DNA from: an uncultured Clostridia bacterium | Lineage (GTDB): Bacteria > Bacillota > Clostridia > Lachnospirales > Lachnospiraceae | DNA length: 15,630 bases | Direction: 5' to 3' | NCBI GenBank assembly: GCA_947178015.1 | Contig: CAMWWW010000013.1 | Location: 1 to 15,630 of the forward strand | Part shown: positions 1 through 7,754 of the stretch, one piece after another | Position numbering within the stretch: position 1 is the first letter of the stretch | Layout: every line of letters starts with the position of its first letter | The notes under the pieces: generated by a model | What the model saw: only the letters and a program-made list of their open reading frames with translations | Databases searched by the model: none | Told to the model about the DNA's origin: nothing | Translations under genes and position numbers: made by a program

Positions 1-542
1 ATTAGGTCATTTTTGGATGTAACGGCTATTCCGTTGATCTCCTCGATATAATCTCCTGATTTCACAAGCGCATAGGCGGGCTCCACAATAGAACCAGAAG
101 AATCGGTAAGTCTTGCTGTACCTATCACCAAAATACCATCTGTTTCCAGATAGATTCCTACCGGAAAGCCGCATGGAATCACTTGTGTCTCCTCTATTAC
201 CGCCACTTCTATATCTTTAATTGGAAACAGCCCAAACAGCTTCATGGTGATAATGTGCGTCCCCATATCGGAGGACTGCATGGTAAAGGAATCCGTGAGA
301 TTTAAGGTAATTTCATTCTGTGGAATATTGGATTTTCCACTGAAGGATACTTGCTTATCCTTACAGGTAATTTCAGCAGAAAGAGGAAGATGGAAATTAA
401 ATTCTTCCTGTTCATGGACAACGACATGTATCTTATCGGGTATCGCATGATTGATATAAGAATAAATCACATACCCGGTATACAAGGATGCTATAATGGC
501 AATAATGCACAGAATTCTCCTATACCAAAGTCTCGCTTTCAT
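1..542 (-). CDS. spoIVB: SpoIVB peptidase, N-terminal part (runs off the left edge)
   Basis: This is the first 180 codons of a gene whose 3' end lies outside the window. The protein begins with a short basic N-terminus and one hydrophobic segment at about residues 9-28, which would be a signal anchor directing it across the inner forespore membrane. Around residues 120-140 it has the stretch IPCGFPVGIYL followed by GILVIGTA, which resembles the conserved start of the PDZ region in SpoIVB. The PDZ fold continues through VKSGDYIEEINGIAV at the window edge. The S55 serine-protease domain and its catalytic residues are not visible. In known spore formers SpoIVB is made in the forespore and secreted into the intermembrane space, where it cleaves SpoIVFA and so triggers pro-sigma-K processing. 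The ATG at 542 is preceded by GGAGG at good spacing. The family is usually near 400-430 residues, so more than half is missing here. Its place directly after recN is the usual one, and spo0A would be expected next. Confidence 0.9.
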   Translation of the reverse strand, partial: MKARLWYRRILCIIAIIASLYTGYVIYSYINHAIPDKIHVVVHEQEEFNFHLPLSAEITCKDKQVSFSGKSNIPQNEITLNLTDSFTMQSSDMGTHIITMKLFGLFPIKDIEVAVIEETQVIPCGFPVGIYLETDGILVIGTARLTDSSGSIVEPAYALVKSGDYIEEINGIAVTSKNDL

Positions 543-574
543 CTTTCCTCCATTCCGCCATAGTTAGGCTCAAT

Positions 575-581
575 TATAATG
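575..581 (-). promoter_or_regulatory. Candidate sigma-G (or sigma-F) type -10 element for spoIVB
   Basis: The minus strand reads CATTATA about 33 bases upstream of the spoIVB start codon, matching the forespore sigma-G/F -10 consensus (CATnnTA). spoIVB is sigma-G dependent in Bacillus. I cannot see a good -35 match at the expected spacing; GTGAC lies in roughly the right place but fits poorly. The same bases continue to TATAAT, so a sigma-A reading is possible, although its nearest -35-like hexamer (GTGACA) is 20 bases away, which is too far. Confidence 0.4.
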
Positions 582-641
582 GCTCAGCCTCATCGAGCTG
601 TCACGCACAGTTTTCTCTAAGATTTGGATAATACATAAATG

Positions 642-672
642 AAAAGGACATCCAGTCTGGAATGTCCTTTTT
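642..672 (-). terminator. Intrinsic terminator after recN (bidirectional)
   Basis: A 10-bp perfect stem, AAAAGGACAT with ATGTCCTTTT, encloses a short CCAG...CTGG inner stem and loop. It has T-runs on both sides, so it could work in either direction. It lies 33 bases downstream of the recN stop codon and upstream of the spoIVB leader. It therefore separates the housekeeping operon from spoIVB. Confidence 0.85.
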
Positions 673-704
673 AGTATATGAGAAAATATGAAATTCACTC
701 TAGT

Positions 705-2384
705 TTATTTTGTTCTTTTTGCCAATTCCTTCATTTCTTTTGCGCTGTTTCGCACTGTGTCGGTGATCTGTGTTCCGCCGATAATTCTTGCAAGCTCTCC
801 AATGCTTTCCTCCTCGTCAAGCTTTCTTATCTGCGTCACCGTTTTTTCATTGATTACTTTTTTTTCGATTAAATAATGATTGTCCGCCATCGCGGCAATC
901 TGCGGGAGATGAGTGATGCAAAGCACCTGACAGCCCTTGGCGATCTGCGATAGCTTTCCTGCGACAAGCTGCGCGGTAATCCCGCTGATTCCAGTGTCAA
1001 TCTCATCAAAGATCAATGTCTCCACACCACCTTGATTGGACAATATCGTCTTAATCGCCAGCATAATTCGTGAAAGCTCACCGCCGGAAGCTATTTTCTC
1101 AAGCGGCTTAATCGTCTCGCCCGGATTGGTTGAAATCAAAAATTCAGCGCTGTCGAACCCATTTCTAGCTGGCTTTTCCAGTCTATGGAAGGCAATCGCA
1201 AACTGCACCTGAAGGAAATTCAGCTCTGAAAGCGCCTGTACAATCTTTTTTTCAAGGTCTTTTGCCGCTTCTTTTCGAATGTTGGACAGCTCCTCACAGC
1301 AGATCAGAAGATCCTTTTCTCTGTCCAGCAGCTCCTGCTCTGCTCTTGCCTTCTGCGCCTCGTAATCCTGAAAGAAAGCAAGCCGCTCCTCCTTCTCCTC
1401 GCGGTATTTTAAAATATCTGGGATTGTCGCGCCGTACTTGTCCTCCAAGCGGTGAATTACGTTCAAGCGCTCCTGCGTATGTAGGAATTCTTCCTCATTA
1501 AATTCCAGATTCTGCATATAGTTGGACAGTTCTCTTGATACATCGCTTAACATGGATTCCACATCGGCTAATTGATCGGACAGATCGGAGAGCTCTTCGT
1601 CATATTCTGCCACGGAGGATATCTCCTTTACGGCATAGCCAAGCTGTTCTCCGGCGCCTGCGGATGTGTCGCTGCTAATGCACTCGTGGACGTGGCCCAC
1701 CGCTTCCATTATGCGCCTGCTGTTGGATGCTTTCTTGTACCATGCAGTCAGATTTTCTTCCTCATCCTCTTGAAGCTGTGCCTCCTCTATCTCTTTTATC
1801 TCAAATTCAAGAAAAGAGCACTCTCTCTGCCTCTGCTCGTCATCTATCGTATATTCGCCCAGTCGTCCCTTTGCCTGTGCATAGGCGTCATATGCCTTAG
1901 AAAGCTGTTCTTTTACCTCCGCTGCCTTTTTTCCGGCGAATTCATCTACAATTTCAAGATGTTTTGCCTTGTCAAGCAGCGACTGATGTTCATGCTGTCC
2001 GTGAATATCCAGCAAAAGCCCTGTGATCTGCCGAAGCTGCGCAGCCGACACCGTCTCGCCGTTTACCTTGCTGATGCTTCTTCCCTGAACCAACTTTCTG
2101 GTAATCAGCACCTCTCCTTCCGTCTCAAACACAACATCCATCGCCTTTAGTGCTTGCCGGATCGCCGGACTTTCCACCTCGAATATCAGCTCCACCAGAG
2201 CATACTCTTCGTCCTTTCGGATAAGCTCCTTATCTGCCTTCTTCCCAAGTGCAAGATCCACAGAACCCATCAAAAGTGATTTTCCTGCTCCTGTCTCTCC
2301 TGTTAATATATTTAACCCTTTTTGAAATTCTACTCCTGCCTCGTCTATTAATGCCAGATTTTTTACATACAGACTTCGTAACAT
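705..2384 (-). CDS. recN: DNA repair protein RecN
   Basis: This encodes an SMC-like ATPase of 559 residues, the usual RecN length, which acts early in double-strand break repair and holds broken ends together. The N-terminus LYVKNLALIDEAGVEF leads into a Walker A motif, GETGAGKS, at residues 29-36. A long charged, coiled-coil-forming middle follows from about residue 150 to 370. The C-terminal half of the nucleotide-binding head has the ABC signature SGGELSRIML near 433 and Walker B LIFDEIDTGISG near 457-468, then the ITHLPQIAAMAD switch region. An in-frame ATG at 2420 would add 12 residues, but the ATG at 2384 has AAAGGAG seven bases upstream and gives the conserved RecN N-terminus, so I chose it. 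It is the last gene of the nusB-to-recN run, 42 bases after argR, and is followed by an intrinsic terminator. Confidence 0.96.
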   Translation of the reverse strand: MLRSLYVKNLALIDEAGVEFQKGLNILTGETGAGKSLLMGSVDLALGKKADKELIRKDEEYALVELIFEVESPAIRQALKAMDVVFETEGEVLITRKLVQGRSISKVNGETVSAAQLRQITGLLLDIHGQHEHQSLLDKAKHLEIVDEFAGKKAAEVKEQLSKAYDAYAQAKGRLGEYTIDDEQRQRECSFLEFEIKEIEEAQLQEDEEENLTAWYKKASNSRRIMEAVGHVHECISSDTSAGAGEQLGYAVKEISSVAEYDEELSDLSDQLADVESMLSDVSRELSNYMQNLEFNEEEFLHTQERLNVIHRLEDKYGATIPDILKYREEKEERLAFFQDYEAQKARAEQELLDREKDLLICCEELSNIRKEAAKDLEKKIVQALSELNFLQVQFAIAFHRLEKPARNGFDSAEFLISTNPGETIKPLEKIASGGELSRIMLAIKTILSNQGGVETLIFDEIDTGISGITAQLVAGKLSQIAKGCQVLCITHLPQIAAMADNHYLIEKKVINEKTVTQIRKLDEEESIGELARIIGGTQITDTVRNSAKEMKELAKRTK

Positions 2385-2426
2385 GATTCTGCTCCTTTCC
2401 GTTCTCTCCTTAAGCCGCATGAATTG

Positions 2427-2885
2427 TTACTTTTTATTTATAATGAGCCGTCTGATCCTGTCCATCACCGGCAGTGCATCCTCTTTTGTCCGAATTGCCG
2501 CCATAATCGTGTCATCTCCCGCGATACAGCCCACAATCTCCCTCCACTCCATGGAGTCCAATGCCGCCGCCACCGCCATCGCCATGCCGGACACTGTCTT
2601 AATTACCAAAATATTCTCCGCTCTATCTATGGATACAAAGCCGTCCCGCAAAACTCTCAGATACTTGTCGCTCATCTCCAGATCGGAGCTCTGCACGATA
2701 ATATATTTCTGCTTTCCATCCTCATTCGTCATCTTCATCAGCTTCAGATCCCGGATGTCTCTGGAAACTGTCGCCTGCGTCACCTTGAACCCTTCCTTCA
2801 TCAGCCTTTCGGCAAGGTCATCCTGTGTCTCAATGTCAAATTTATTAATCAATTCAATAATTTTGTTCTGTCTGGCTATCTTCAA
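2427..2885 (-). CDS. argR: Arginine repressor ArgR/AhrC
   Basis: This is a transcription regulator that senses L-arginine, usually repressing arginine biosynthesis and sometimes activating catabolism. The N-terminal winged helix-turn-helix includes DIETQDDLAERLMKEGFKV and the recognition segment TQATVSRDIRDL at about 36-47. The C-terminal oligomerisation and arginine-binding domain has GCIAGDDT at 119-126, including the Asp pair that contacts arginine in this family. I place the start at TTG (2885), which gives 152 residues beginning MKIARQNKII as in relatives, because AGAGGAG lies eight bases upstream. The in-frame ATG at 2906 adds seven residues, has no ribosome binding site and overlaps the end of nadK by 8 bases. 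Pairing argR with recN directly downstream is the same as in Bacillus subtilis. Confidence 0.93.
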   Translation of the reverse strand: MKIARQNKIIELINKFDIETQDDLAERLMKEGFKVTQATVSRDIRDLKLMKMTNEDGKQKYIIVQSSDLEMSDKYLRVLRDGFVSIDRAENILVIKTVSGMAMAVAAALDSMEWREIVGCIAGDDTIMAAIRTKEDALPVMDRIRRLIINKK

Positions 2886-2898
2886 AGCTGTCTCTCCT

Positions 2899-3798
2899 CT
2901 ATACATTCACACTCATTTTTTTCCGCAATATCTCCAGAAAGCTTACCTTATTCAGCTTTACAATCTTTGTGCACTGTCTGGAACGGCATATTTTTATGCT
3001 GTCCTTCTCATATGCCTTCTGTGAGTTGTCGCCGTCAAAGGAAACCAGCCGTTCCTCATTATTTCCGCTTCTGTCAGTACAAAGCTCTATTGTTATTGTA
3101 TCCTCCGCAGATAAAATAATGCTTCTGGTATTTAATGTGTGCGGACAGATCGGCGTCACCACCATAAGCGATGCCTCCGGCGAGACAATCGGTCCTCCAG
3201 CAGACATATTATAGGCCGTCGAGCCCGTCGGCGTGGCTATAATAATGCCATCCGCCGAGTATAAATTTAAAAATTCTCCATTTACAAATAGTTTAAAATC
3301 AATGACGCGCAGCACGCCGCCTCTGCTGATCACAATATCATTGAGCGCGACATCCCGCTTTTTTATTTTATCCCCGCTGTACACGGCACCGTCCAGCATC
3401 ATGCGCTTCTCCAGCGTATACCGATCCTCCATCAGCATATCCAGCGCTGGCAGAATATGCTGCTTTTCCACGCCTGCCAGATACCCAAGCGTGCCAAAAT
3501 TCACCCCAAGAAGCGGGATGTTCTTGCCTGACAGATCCCTCGCCGCCTGAATCAGCGTGCCGTCCCCTCCCAAGACCAGCACACATTCGGTATCTTCTGG
3601 AACAAGCTTTGGATCTGTGTAAGAAAAAGCCGGTCTTTCCATTCCCTTATCCAAATCCTGCGCAGAGGGAGTCATCTCATCGTTGTGCTTTAACAGTGTG
3701 CAGGTCTTTCCGTGCTGTTCCAGATACTCCTTTATCTCCCTGCTGACCATCCGGTCTTTATCTTTTTCTACATTTGTAATAATGCCATATCTGTCCAT
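2899..3798 (-). CDS. nadK: NAD kinase
   Basis: This enzyme phosphorylates NAD with ATP or polyphosphate to make NADP in the cytoplasm. At 299 residues it is typical of bacterial NAD kinases. The GGDGT motif, which includes the catalytic Asp, is at 77-81. Other family motifs are GVNFGTLGYL at about 98-107, ALNDIVISRG with the NAD-binding Asn-Asp pair at 153-154, and the glycine-rich DGIIIATPTGSTAY at 183-196. PICPHTLNTRSIILS follows near 216-230. The ATG at 3798 is preceded by AGAGGAA. It lies 27 bases after tlyA, and its stop is 13 bases before the chosen argR start. In Bacillus subtilis the nadK paralogues are elsewhere; the position between tlyA and argR is a clostridial arrangement. Confidence 0.96.
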   Translation of the reverse strand: MDRYGIITNVEKDKDRMVSREIKEYLEQHGKTCTLLKHNDEMTPSAQDLDKGMERPAFSYTDPKLVPEDTECVLVLGGDGTLIQAARDLSGKNIPLLGVNFGTLGYLAGVEKQHILPALDMLMEDRYTLEKRMMLDGAVYSGDKIKKRDVALNDIVISRGGVLRVIDFKLFVNGEFLNLYSADGIIIATPTGSTAYNMSAGGPIVSPEASLMVVTPICPHTLNTRSIILSAEDTITIELCTDRSGNNEERLVSFDGDNSQKAYEKDSIKICRSRQCTKIVKLNKVSFLEILRKKMSVNV

Positions 3799-3825
3799 CG
3801 TTCCTCTTATCTCACTGCAATATGC

Positions 3826-4623
3826 TCAGTCAAGGCTCCTATGTGCCATCTCCACCACATCCTTAACCGATAATCTGACCTCGTTTGATTCTTCTCCATT
3901 TCCAAGATAAAGCAGATACTCAATATTTCCCTCAGGTCCCTTGACAGGAGAAAAATCAAGCCCTAATCGGGTAAGCCCAATCTCTCCTGCATAGTCAACC
4001 ACCTTTTGGATTACCTCTGCATGAACCTCTGGATCTCGGACTACTCCCTTCTTGCCTACCTTCTCCCGCCCTGCCTCAAACTGAGGCTTAATCAGGCACA
4101 CCAGCCGTGCATCCTCGGAAAGCAGTGCCTTCACGGGCAGAAGTACCTTGGTAAGAGAAATAAAGGATACGTCGATGGAGACAAATGCAAAGCGGTCGCT
4201 CACTGCCTGCTCTGTCATATAGCGGATATTGGTTCGCTCCATGCAGACGACGCGGCTGTCGTTGCGAAGCCGCCAGTCAAGCTGCCCATGCCCCACATCC
4301 ACGGCATACACCTTGCTGGCGCCATTTTGCAGCATACAATCTGTAAAACCACCCGTCGATGCGCCTACATCCATGCAGATCTTTCCCTCAAGAACAAGGG
4401 CAAATACCTTCACCGCCTTCTCAAGCTTAAGTCCGCCGCGGCTGACATATTGCAACGTGTTCCCTCTCACCTCGATTGGGACAGATTCTTCAAACATCGT
4501 CCCTGCCTTGTCCTCTCTGCTTCCATCCACAAAGACATTTCCCGCCATAATAATTGCCTTTGCCTTCTCTCTGGACGATGCGAGATTTCTTTTCACCAAC
4601 AGTATATCAAGCCGCTCCTTCAT
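3826..4623 (-). CDS. tlyA: TlyA-family rRNA 2'-O-methyltransferase (YqxC type)
   Basis: This protein has 265 residues. An N-terminal S4 RNA-binding domain (about 3-60) starts RLDILLVKRNLASSREKAKA. It is joined to an FtsJ-like S-adenosylmethionine methyltransferase domain with MDVGASTGGFTDCML at about 84-98 and YAVDVGHGQLDWRLR at about 106-120. By inferred alignment, K66 in SRGGLKLE, D151 in SIDVSF, K179 in IKPQFE and E235 in GNIEYLL fit the K-D-K-E catalytic pattern of 2'-O-ribose methyltransferases. Mycobacterial TlyA methylates a cytidine in 16S and one in 23S rRNA; the exact target here is unknown. The family is often labelled hemolysin for historical reasons, and nothing in the sequence supports secretion. 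Its ATG overlaps the dxs stop in an ATGA-type junction, so the two are probably translationally coupled. Confidence 0.93.
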   Translation of the reverse strand: MKERLDILLVKRNLASSREKAKAIIMAGNVFVDGSREDKAGTMFEESVPIEVRGNTLQYVSRGGLKLEKAVKVFALVLEGKICMDVGASTGGFTDCMLQNGASKVYAVDVGHGQLDWRLRNDSRVVCMERTNIRYMTEQAVSDRFAFVSIDVSFISLTKVLLPVKALLSEDARLVCLIKPQFEAGREKVGKKGVVRDPEVHAEVIQKVVDYAGEIGLTRLGLDFSPVKGPEGNIEYLLYLGNGEESNEVRLSVKDVVEMAHRSLD

Positions 4624-6512
4624 ATTTTATTTCCCCATATCTTCCCGTATTTTTCTGTCCAATATTTCCGTATCCGGTTTTTCACTGTTTCCGCGTCAAT
4701 ACCTGCCTCTTTCTTCAGCAACTCCACACTGCCATGCTCCATGTAGATATTGGGGAGCGCCACATTCATCACATGAACCGGCAGCTCGTTCTCCTCCGCA
4801 TAGCGCGTCACCTTCATGCCAAATCCGCCATTTAGCACATTTTCCTCCATTGTGACAAACAGCTCATGATCCTTTGCCAGCTCATCCAGACAATTTTGAT
4901 CCAGAGGCAGCACAAAGCGCACATTTACAATTGTAATACAATAGCCTTCCTTTTTTAGCTTCTCCCTCACCTCCACCGCCGTCCTCACCATACTTCCAAC
5001 GGCAAGAAGCGCGATGCCGCGCTCTTTATAGAGAATCTGGCTTTTTCCAAATTCCACCGGGGCGCGAAGCTCCTTCAGCCCGTCCCACGCTGCCCCGCGC
5101 GGATAGCGGATCGCGAGCGGCGCGCTCAATTCCATCGCGAAGCGCAGAGCATCGGCAAGCTCATATTTATTCATGGGGGCAAAAATATTCATATTTGGAA
5201 TATTGGACAAATAGGACAGATCAAAAATGCCCTGATGGGTCTCCCCGTCACTGCCCACAACACCGGCTCTGTCTACCGCAAAGATCACGGGTAGGTTCTG
5301 TATGCAGACATCATGGATAATCTGATCGTAGGCTCTCTGCAAAAACGAGGAATAGATCGCCACCACAGGCTTCATACCTGCCGCTGCCATGCCCGCCGCA
5401 AAGGTGACGGCATGTTCCTCCGCAATGCCAACATCAAAAAATCTGCGCGGATACCTCTCGCGAAACTTGCGAAGTCCCGTCCCATCCGGCATCGCCGCCG
5501 TGATCGCCACAAGCTCCGGGTATTTCTCCGCTAAGCGCACAATGGACGCCGAAAACACATCCGTGTAATTTGGTCCCAGCTTTTTCTTAAGCGGCAGCCC
5601 TGTATCCACCGAGAACGGTTCCACTCCATGAAAGCGGGAGGGATGCTTCTCCGCCGGCTCATATCCCTTTCCCTTTTTGGTCAGAACATGCAAAAGCACC
5701 GCATGATCCAGATTTTTTGCCTCCTTGATCAGCTTGGTAAGTTGTGTAATATCATGCCCATCCACAGGTCCCAAATAGGTAATTCCCATATCCTCAAACA
5801 ACATTCCCGGTATCAAAAGCTGTTTAATGCCGCTCTTGGTTCTCCGTATTCTCTCTATCATGCGCTCCCCATAGATGGGGACACGATTCAGTCCATTCAT
5901 CACGCCCGCTTTTAAGTTGTTATAGAGCTTTCCTGCACGCAGCTCGCTTAAATAGCTTGACATGCCGCCCACATTGCGCGAGATGGACATCTCGTTATCA
6001 TTTAAAATAATAATAAAATTCCTCTTGCACTGTGAGGCATTATTCAGCGCCTCATACGCCATGCCGCCCGTCAGAGCACCATCCCCAATCACGGAGATAA
6101 TGGTATTGTTCTTTCCTTGTATCCGGCTCGCCTCCACATAGCCAAGTCCCGCCGATATCGAGGTGGAGCTGTGCCCTGTGTCAAAAGCGTCACACCTGCT
6201 CTCTCTGCGCTTTGGAAATCCGCTGATCCCACCGTACCTTCGAAGCTCATCAAACCCATCGCGCCTTCCGGTCAAAAGCTTGTGTGTATAAGACTGGTGC
6301 CCCACATCCCAGATAATCTTATCCTCAGGAAGATCCAGCACCAGATGCATCGCCATGGTAAGCTCCACCACCCCTAAATTGGATGCCAGATGACCACCGG
6401 AAATGCTTATCTTGTGGATCAGAAAATCTCTGATTTCCTGCGCAAGCGCGCCATACTCCTCCTTCTGCAGCTTTTTTATATCATTTGCCTTATTAATTGA
6501 ATCTAAAAGCAT
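4620..6512 (-). CDS. dxs: 1-deoxy-D-xylulose-5-phosphate synthase
   Basis: This thiamine-diphosphate enzyme condenses pyruvate and glyceraldehyde 3-phosphate, the first step of the MEP pathway to isopentenyl diphosphate. It has 630 residues, the normal length. Domain I has the ThDP/Mg motif GDGALTGG (143-150) running to ND at 171-172. Domain II has GIAEEHAVTFAAG near 362-374 with the general-acid Glu at about 366, and DRAGVVGSDGETHQG at 414-428. The C-terminal transketolase domain follows. AGAAGGAG stands five bases before the ATG. It lies 11 bases after ispA, placing an early and a late step of isoprenoid precursor synthesis together. Its 3' end overlaps tlyA by four bases. Confidence 0.97.
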   Translation of the reverse strand: MLLDSINKANDIKKLQKEEYGALAQEIRDFLIHKISISGGHLASNLGVVELTMAMHLVLDLPEDKIIWDVGHQSYTHKLLTGRRDGFDELRRYGGISGFPKRRESRCDAFDTGHSSTSISAGLGYVEASRIQGKNNTIISVIGDGALTGGMAYEALNNASQCKRNFIIILNDNEMSISRNVGGMSSYLSELRAGKLYNNLKAGVMNGLNRVPIYGERMIERIRRTKSGIKQLLIPGMLFEDMGITYLGPVDGHDITQLTKLIKEAKNLDHAVLLHVLTKKGKGYEPAEKHPSRFHGVEPFSVDTGLPLKKKLGPNYTDVFSASIVRLAEKYPELVAITAAMPDGTGLRKFRERYPRRFFDVGIAEEHAVTFAAGMAAAGMKPVVAIYSSFLQRAYDQIIHDVCIQNLPVIFAVDRAGVVGSDGETHQGIFDLSYLSNIPNMNIFAPMNKYELADALRFAMELSAPLAIRYPRGAAWDGLKELRAPVEFGKSQILYKERGIALLAVGSMVRTAVEVREKLKKEGYCITIVNVRFVLPLDQNCLDELAKDHELFVTMEENVLNGGFGMKVTRYAEENELPVHVMNVALPNIYMEHGSVELLKKEAGIDAETVKNRIRKYWTEKYGKIWGNKI

Positions 6513-6523
6513 CCTAACTCCTT

Positions 6524-7465
6524 CTATTTTTCTCTGCTAATCAGCCATATCAGAAGCTGCCTTAAAAATTCATTTTGATGTCCGTCGAGCGCGGAAAGTT
6601 CCTTTAACGCCTCCCCAGAAATCTCTTCCACAAGCCTTCTGCACTCGTCCACTCCCCTGTATGTCACATAGGTGGTCTTCTGATTCCTCTCATCACTGAA
6701 CACCGGCTTTCCAAGCACCTCCACCGTGCTTGTCACATCCAGAATATCATCCTGTATCTGGAAAGCAAGTCCTACTTTTGACGCAATCCCCTCCATTTTT
6801 ACAAGCTCATCCGGGGAAGCTCCCGCAAGCACCGCTCCTGCCATCATAGCCCCTTCTATCAGTGCCCCGGTCTTTAAACGATAGATAAAATCAAGCTTCT
6901 CCTGTGTCAGCCTCTCCTGCTTTTCCGTTGCCTCCACATCCACAGTCTGCCCTCCTACCATACCGTATATGCCCGATTTTCTTGCCAGAATCCTCTGTGC
7001 CTGAAGAATTCTCTCAAGCGTTGTATAGTATTCTTCTACAGGCAGATGTTTCGCAATCTCCACCGCCTCTGTCATCGTCTCAAAAGCATAGTTAAGCAGT
7101 GCGTCTCCCGCGAGGATTCCCATCGCATGTCCATATCGAATATGCGTCGTTTGTTTTCCCCTGCGGAATTCATCATTGTCCATCGCCGGCAGATCGTCGT
7201 GCACAAGAGAATAGGTGTGTATCATCTCAATCGCCGCCATAAATGGCTCCGCAAGCCTTTCGTCCCCGCCAAACAGCCGGCAGGATTCCAGCAAAAGCAT
7301 GGGACGCAGGCGTTTTCCGCCGGCAAGTACGCTGTAATTCATCGCCTCTAACACTGTTCTCTGAAAGCCCTCTTCTTTTGGGAGATAGGCTTGTATGATA
7401 GTCTCCATTTTCTCTGTGCACCTGCAAAGCTCCTGCTTAAATTCTTTCTGATCCCATTTATTCAC
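6524..7465 (-). CDS. ispA: Farnesyl/geranyl diphosphate synthase (polyprenyl synthetase family)
   Basis: This is a short-chain trans-prenyltransferase that joins isopentenyl diphosphate to allylic diphosphates, making precursors for undecaprenyl phosphate and quinone-type chains. AGGKRLRPMLLLE (about 48-60) precedes the first Asp-rich motif, DDLPAMDND (90-98). GGQTVDVE lies near 171-178 and the second Asp-rich motif DDILD at 239-243, inside FQIQDDILDV. I choose the GTG at 7465 (313 residues) because GGGGAGAGG lies just upstream and relatives start near MNK. The longer frame from ATG 7495 adds ten residues, lacks a ribosome binding site and overlaps xseB by 38 bases. With the GTG start the overlap with xseB is 8 bases. 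The exact product chain length cannot be read from sequence alone; farnesyl diphosphate is the family default. Confidence 0.93.
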   Translation of the reverse strand: MNKWDQKEFKQELCRCTEKMETIIQAYLPKEEGFQRTVLEAMNYSVLAGGKRLRPMLLLESCRLFGGDERLAEPFMAAIEMIHTYSLVHDDLPAMDNDEFRRGKQTTHIRYGHAMGILAGDALLNYAFETMTEAVEIAKHLPVEEYYTTLERILQAQRILARKSGIYGMVGGQTVDVEATEKQERLTQEKLDFIYRLKTGALIEGAMMAGAVLAGASPDELVKMEGIASKVGLAFQIQDDILDVTSTVEVLGKPVFSDERNQKTTYVTYRGVDECRRLVEEISGEALKELSALDGHQNEFLRQLLIWLISREK

Positions 7466-7700
7466 TGTCCCTCTCCCCATCTCTGCCCGCTTCATTGAGA
7501 AGCTTCAGCTCCTTTTCCACTCGGTCAATCCGCTCATTGCACTGTCTTACCATAACGATGCCTTTCTGGTACAAGGTAAATGCATCCTCTATGCTTACGT
7601 TCTCATCCTCTAAGCTGCCCAGCACTTTCTCAAGGCCGGAAAACAGATCCTCCAGACTTTCCTTTTCTTCCTGCTTTTCTTTTTCCTCTTTTTTTCTCAT
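7458..7700 (-). CDS. xseB: Exodeoxyribonuclease VII small subunit
   Basis: This is the small partner of XseA in exonuclease VII, which degrades single-stranded DNA from both ends. With the start at ATG 7700 it has 80 residues, matching the family. The core SLEDLFSGLEKVLGSLED, then SIEDAFTLYQKGIVMVRQC and a C-terminal helix ELKLLNEAG, is the typical two-helix hairpin. Upstream in-frame ATG codons occur at 7706 and 7712. GAGG six bases before 7700 favours the shorter form, and the longer forms lack any ribosome binding site. The N-terminus is a run of Lys and Glu (KKEEKEKQEEKE) with no known role. The 42-base gap from xseA and the overlap with ispA suggest co-translation. Confidence 0.9.
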   Translation of the reverse strand: MRKKEEKEKQEEKESLEDLFSGLEKVLGSLEDENVSIEDAFTLYQKGIVMVRQCNERIDRVEKELKLLNEAGRDGERDSE

Positions 7701-7754
7701 CTTCATCCTCATTTCTGTGATGCATATTGGGTCCTGCCTCCAACAAAAAACGCG

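Noticed and set aside
1572..2150. Plus-strand frame of 192 codons inside recN
   Set aside because: It is the complement of the RecN coiled-coil region, where Glu/Lys-rich codons read as Phe/Leu/Cys on the other strand. No independent evidence supports it.
2385..2420. RecN start 12 codons further upstream
   Set aside because: The extra residues include the ribosome binding site of the 2384 start and are not part of the conserved RecN N-terminus.
2383..3119. Two overlapping plus-strand frames of more than 200 codons opposite argR and nadK
   Set aside because: They are antisense to argR and nadK, whose motifs are intact. Neither has a ribosome binding site or recognisable protein features.
3826..4623. 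Hemolysin annotation for the TlyA protein
   Set aside because: The S4 domain, methyltransferase motif and K-D-K-E residues indicate an rRNA methyltransferase. There is no signal peptide or membrane segment.
4006..4746. Long plus-strand open frame of 246 codons opposite tlyA and dxs
   Set aside because: It is antisense to two clearly conserved genes, has a Cys/His/Leu-rich composition typical of shadow frames, and shows no family motif.
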